From positions 1 to 5,287 of the forward strand of contig DATNIC010000153.1 in the NCBI GenBank assembly GCA_035604635.1: a DNA stretch of 5,287 nucleotides, given 5' to 3'. The stretch comes from DATNIC01 sp035604635. GTDB taxonomy: Bacteria > Vulcanimicrobiota > Vulcanimicrobiia > Vulcanimicrobiales > Vulcanimicrobiaceae. Made by a program: the position numbers and the translations under genes. The first letter of the stretch is position 1. Each line of letters starts with the position of its first letter. This document shows positions 4,714 to 5,287 of the stretch, piece by piece. The notes under the pieces were generated by a model that saw only the letters and a program-made list of their open reading frames with translations, made no database searches and was not told the origin of the DNA.

Positions 4714-5287
4714 GAGGGATCCGGAGGACGGCTTTACCCGATATCTTGCGCGAAGCAAGCAAAGCGATCGCTTCGGGGAGCTGCGTCCAGTCGCCACGCC
4801 AAACGATCTCCGGATCGAGTTCCTTGCGCGCGACCAGTTGCGCGAGATATGTGAAATCCTCGCCCAGCGTTTCGTCCGGCAGCAAAGCGGTTCCCAAGGT
4901 GAAAGCGACGAGCGTCTTGCGCGGGCCGACCGTGCTGTACGGCGGGAACGTCGCCGGCGTGCCGCCGGCGTAGCCGATGGAGATGAGCATTCCGCCGGCA
5001 CGCAGATGCCCCCAAGCGTCGACGAGCGCTTGCCCGCCGACGGTGTCGATGACACCGTAGAGCGGTGCCGCGAGCTTCGCGAGATCGGTAACGACCTCGT
5101 CGGCGCCGATCTCCGTCAGCTCCTTGCGCTTCGCATCGGAGGACGTCAGCGCAACGACGTAGGCGCCCGCGCGGCGCGCGATTTGCACCGCAAGCCGTCC
5201 AACGCCGCCGCTCGCTCCCGTCACCAGGACGCGGCGGCCGACGATCGCGCCGAGCGTGCGCAGCGCGCGCAACGCCGTCCCCGCCGC
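4706..5287 (-). CDS. MDR-family zinc-independent quinone oxidoreductase-like protein (partial, C-terminal 193 residues)
   Basis: The visible part is the nucleotide-binding and C-terminal portion of a medium-chain dehydrogenase/reductase of the quinone-oxidoreductase (QOR) group, which typically uses NADPH. The frame is open to the right edge, so about 120-130 N-terminal residues are outside the window. The fragment begins in AAGTALRALRTLG, the helix preceding the Rossmann fold in this family. VLVTGASGGVG (visible residues 20-30) is the QOR-type cofactor loop. SSDAKRKELTEIGADEVV is the usual second-strand/helix region, IDTVGG the next conserved turn, and HLRAGGMLISIGYAGG the following strand. 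It ends with LPEAIALLASRKISGKAVLRIPPG, the normal C-terminus of the family. No structural-zinc cysteine cluster is seen in the visible part, though such a cluster would normally lie further upstream. An internal TTG (5272) is not the real start, because homology continues before it. It lies 88 nt upstream of the response regulator on the same strand; whether they share a transcript is unclear. Confidence 0.92.
   Translation of the reverse strand, partial: AAGTALRALRTLGAIVGRRVLVTGASGGVGRLAVQIARRAGAYVVALTSSDAKRKELTEIGADEVVTDLAKLAAPLYGVIDTVGGQALVDAWGHLRAGGMLISIGYAGGTPATFPPYSTVGPRKTLVAFTLGTALLPDETLGEDFTYLAQLVARKELDPEIVWRGDWTQLPEAIALLASRKISGKAVLRIPPG

Overview
The window is GC-rich and almost completely coding, with no RNA genes, CRISPR arrays or recognisable mobile elements. 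Very short gaps, small overlaps, GTG starts and one probable CTG start mark it as bacterial chromosome. The gene content (a phthalate-4,5-dioxygenase-type oxygenase, an SDR, a bicupin and two ABC-type solute-binding proteins) is typical of soil or environmental bacteria with a catabolic repertoire. A proteobacterium or an uncultivated soil phylum would both fit, and the sequence alone does not settle which.

Layout, left to right. (1) 1-434, minus: N-terminal part of a LivK-type (branched-chain amino acid/amide/aromatic-acid family) periplasmic binding protein that runs off the left edge. (2) 418-1290, minus: a 290-residue two-cupin protein whose end overlaps the start of the binding protein by 17 nt. 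(3) 1291-1346: a 56-bp divergent promoter region containing an interrupted dyad. (4) 1347-2471, plus: a phthalate-dioxygenase-like oxygenase alpha subunit. (5) 2459-3208, plus: a classical NAD-type SDR overlapping the oxygenase gene by 13 nt and apparently starting at CTG. (6) 3210-4148, minus: an NMT1/SsuA/TauA-type binding protein, convergent with the SDR, with the two stop codons one base apart. (7) 4159-4617, minus: a stand-alone REC-domain response regulator with a His-rich tail. (8) 4618-4705: an AT-richer gap carrying three related motifs. (9) 4706-5287, minus: the C-terminal part of an MDR-family quinone oxidoreductase that runs off the right edge.

The most unusual feature is the oxygenase. 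Its N-terminal fold, mononuclear-iron catalytic domain and C-terminus look intact and family-like. The whole [2Fe-2S] Rieske cluster segment (the CxH and CxxH loops) is absent, apparently by a clean in-frame loss of roughly 45 residues at about codon 67. Either it is a recently inactivated gene with its reading frame preserved, or a Rieske-less oxygenase-like protein with another electron source or another role.

As a working model, the divergent genes (cupin plus LivK-type binding protein; oxygenase-like protein plus SDR) form an uptake-and-oxidation cluster for a small, possibly aromatic, acid. The leftward MDR/regulator/NMT1-binding-protein group supplies a second uptake component and a phosphorylation-responsive protein. 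The substrate is inference only. No permease or ATPase gene is visible here.
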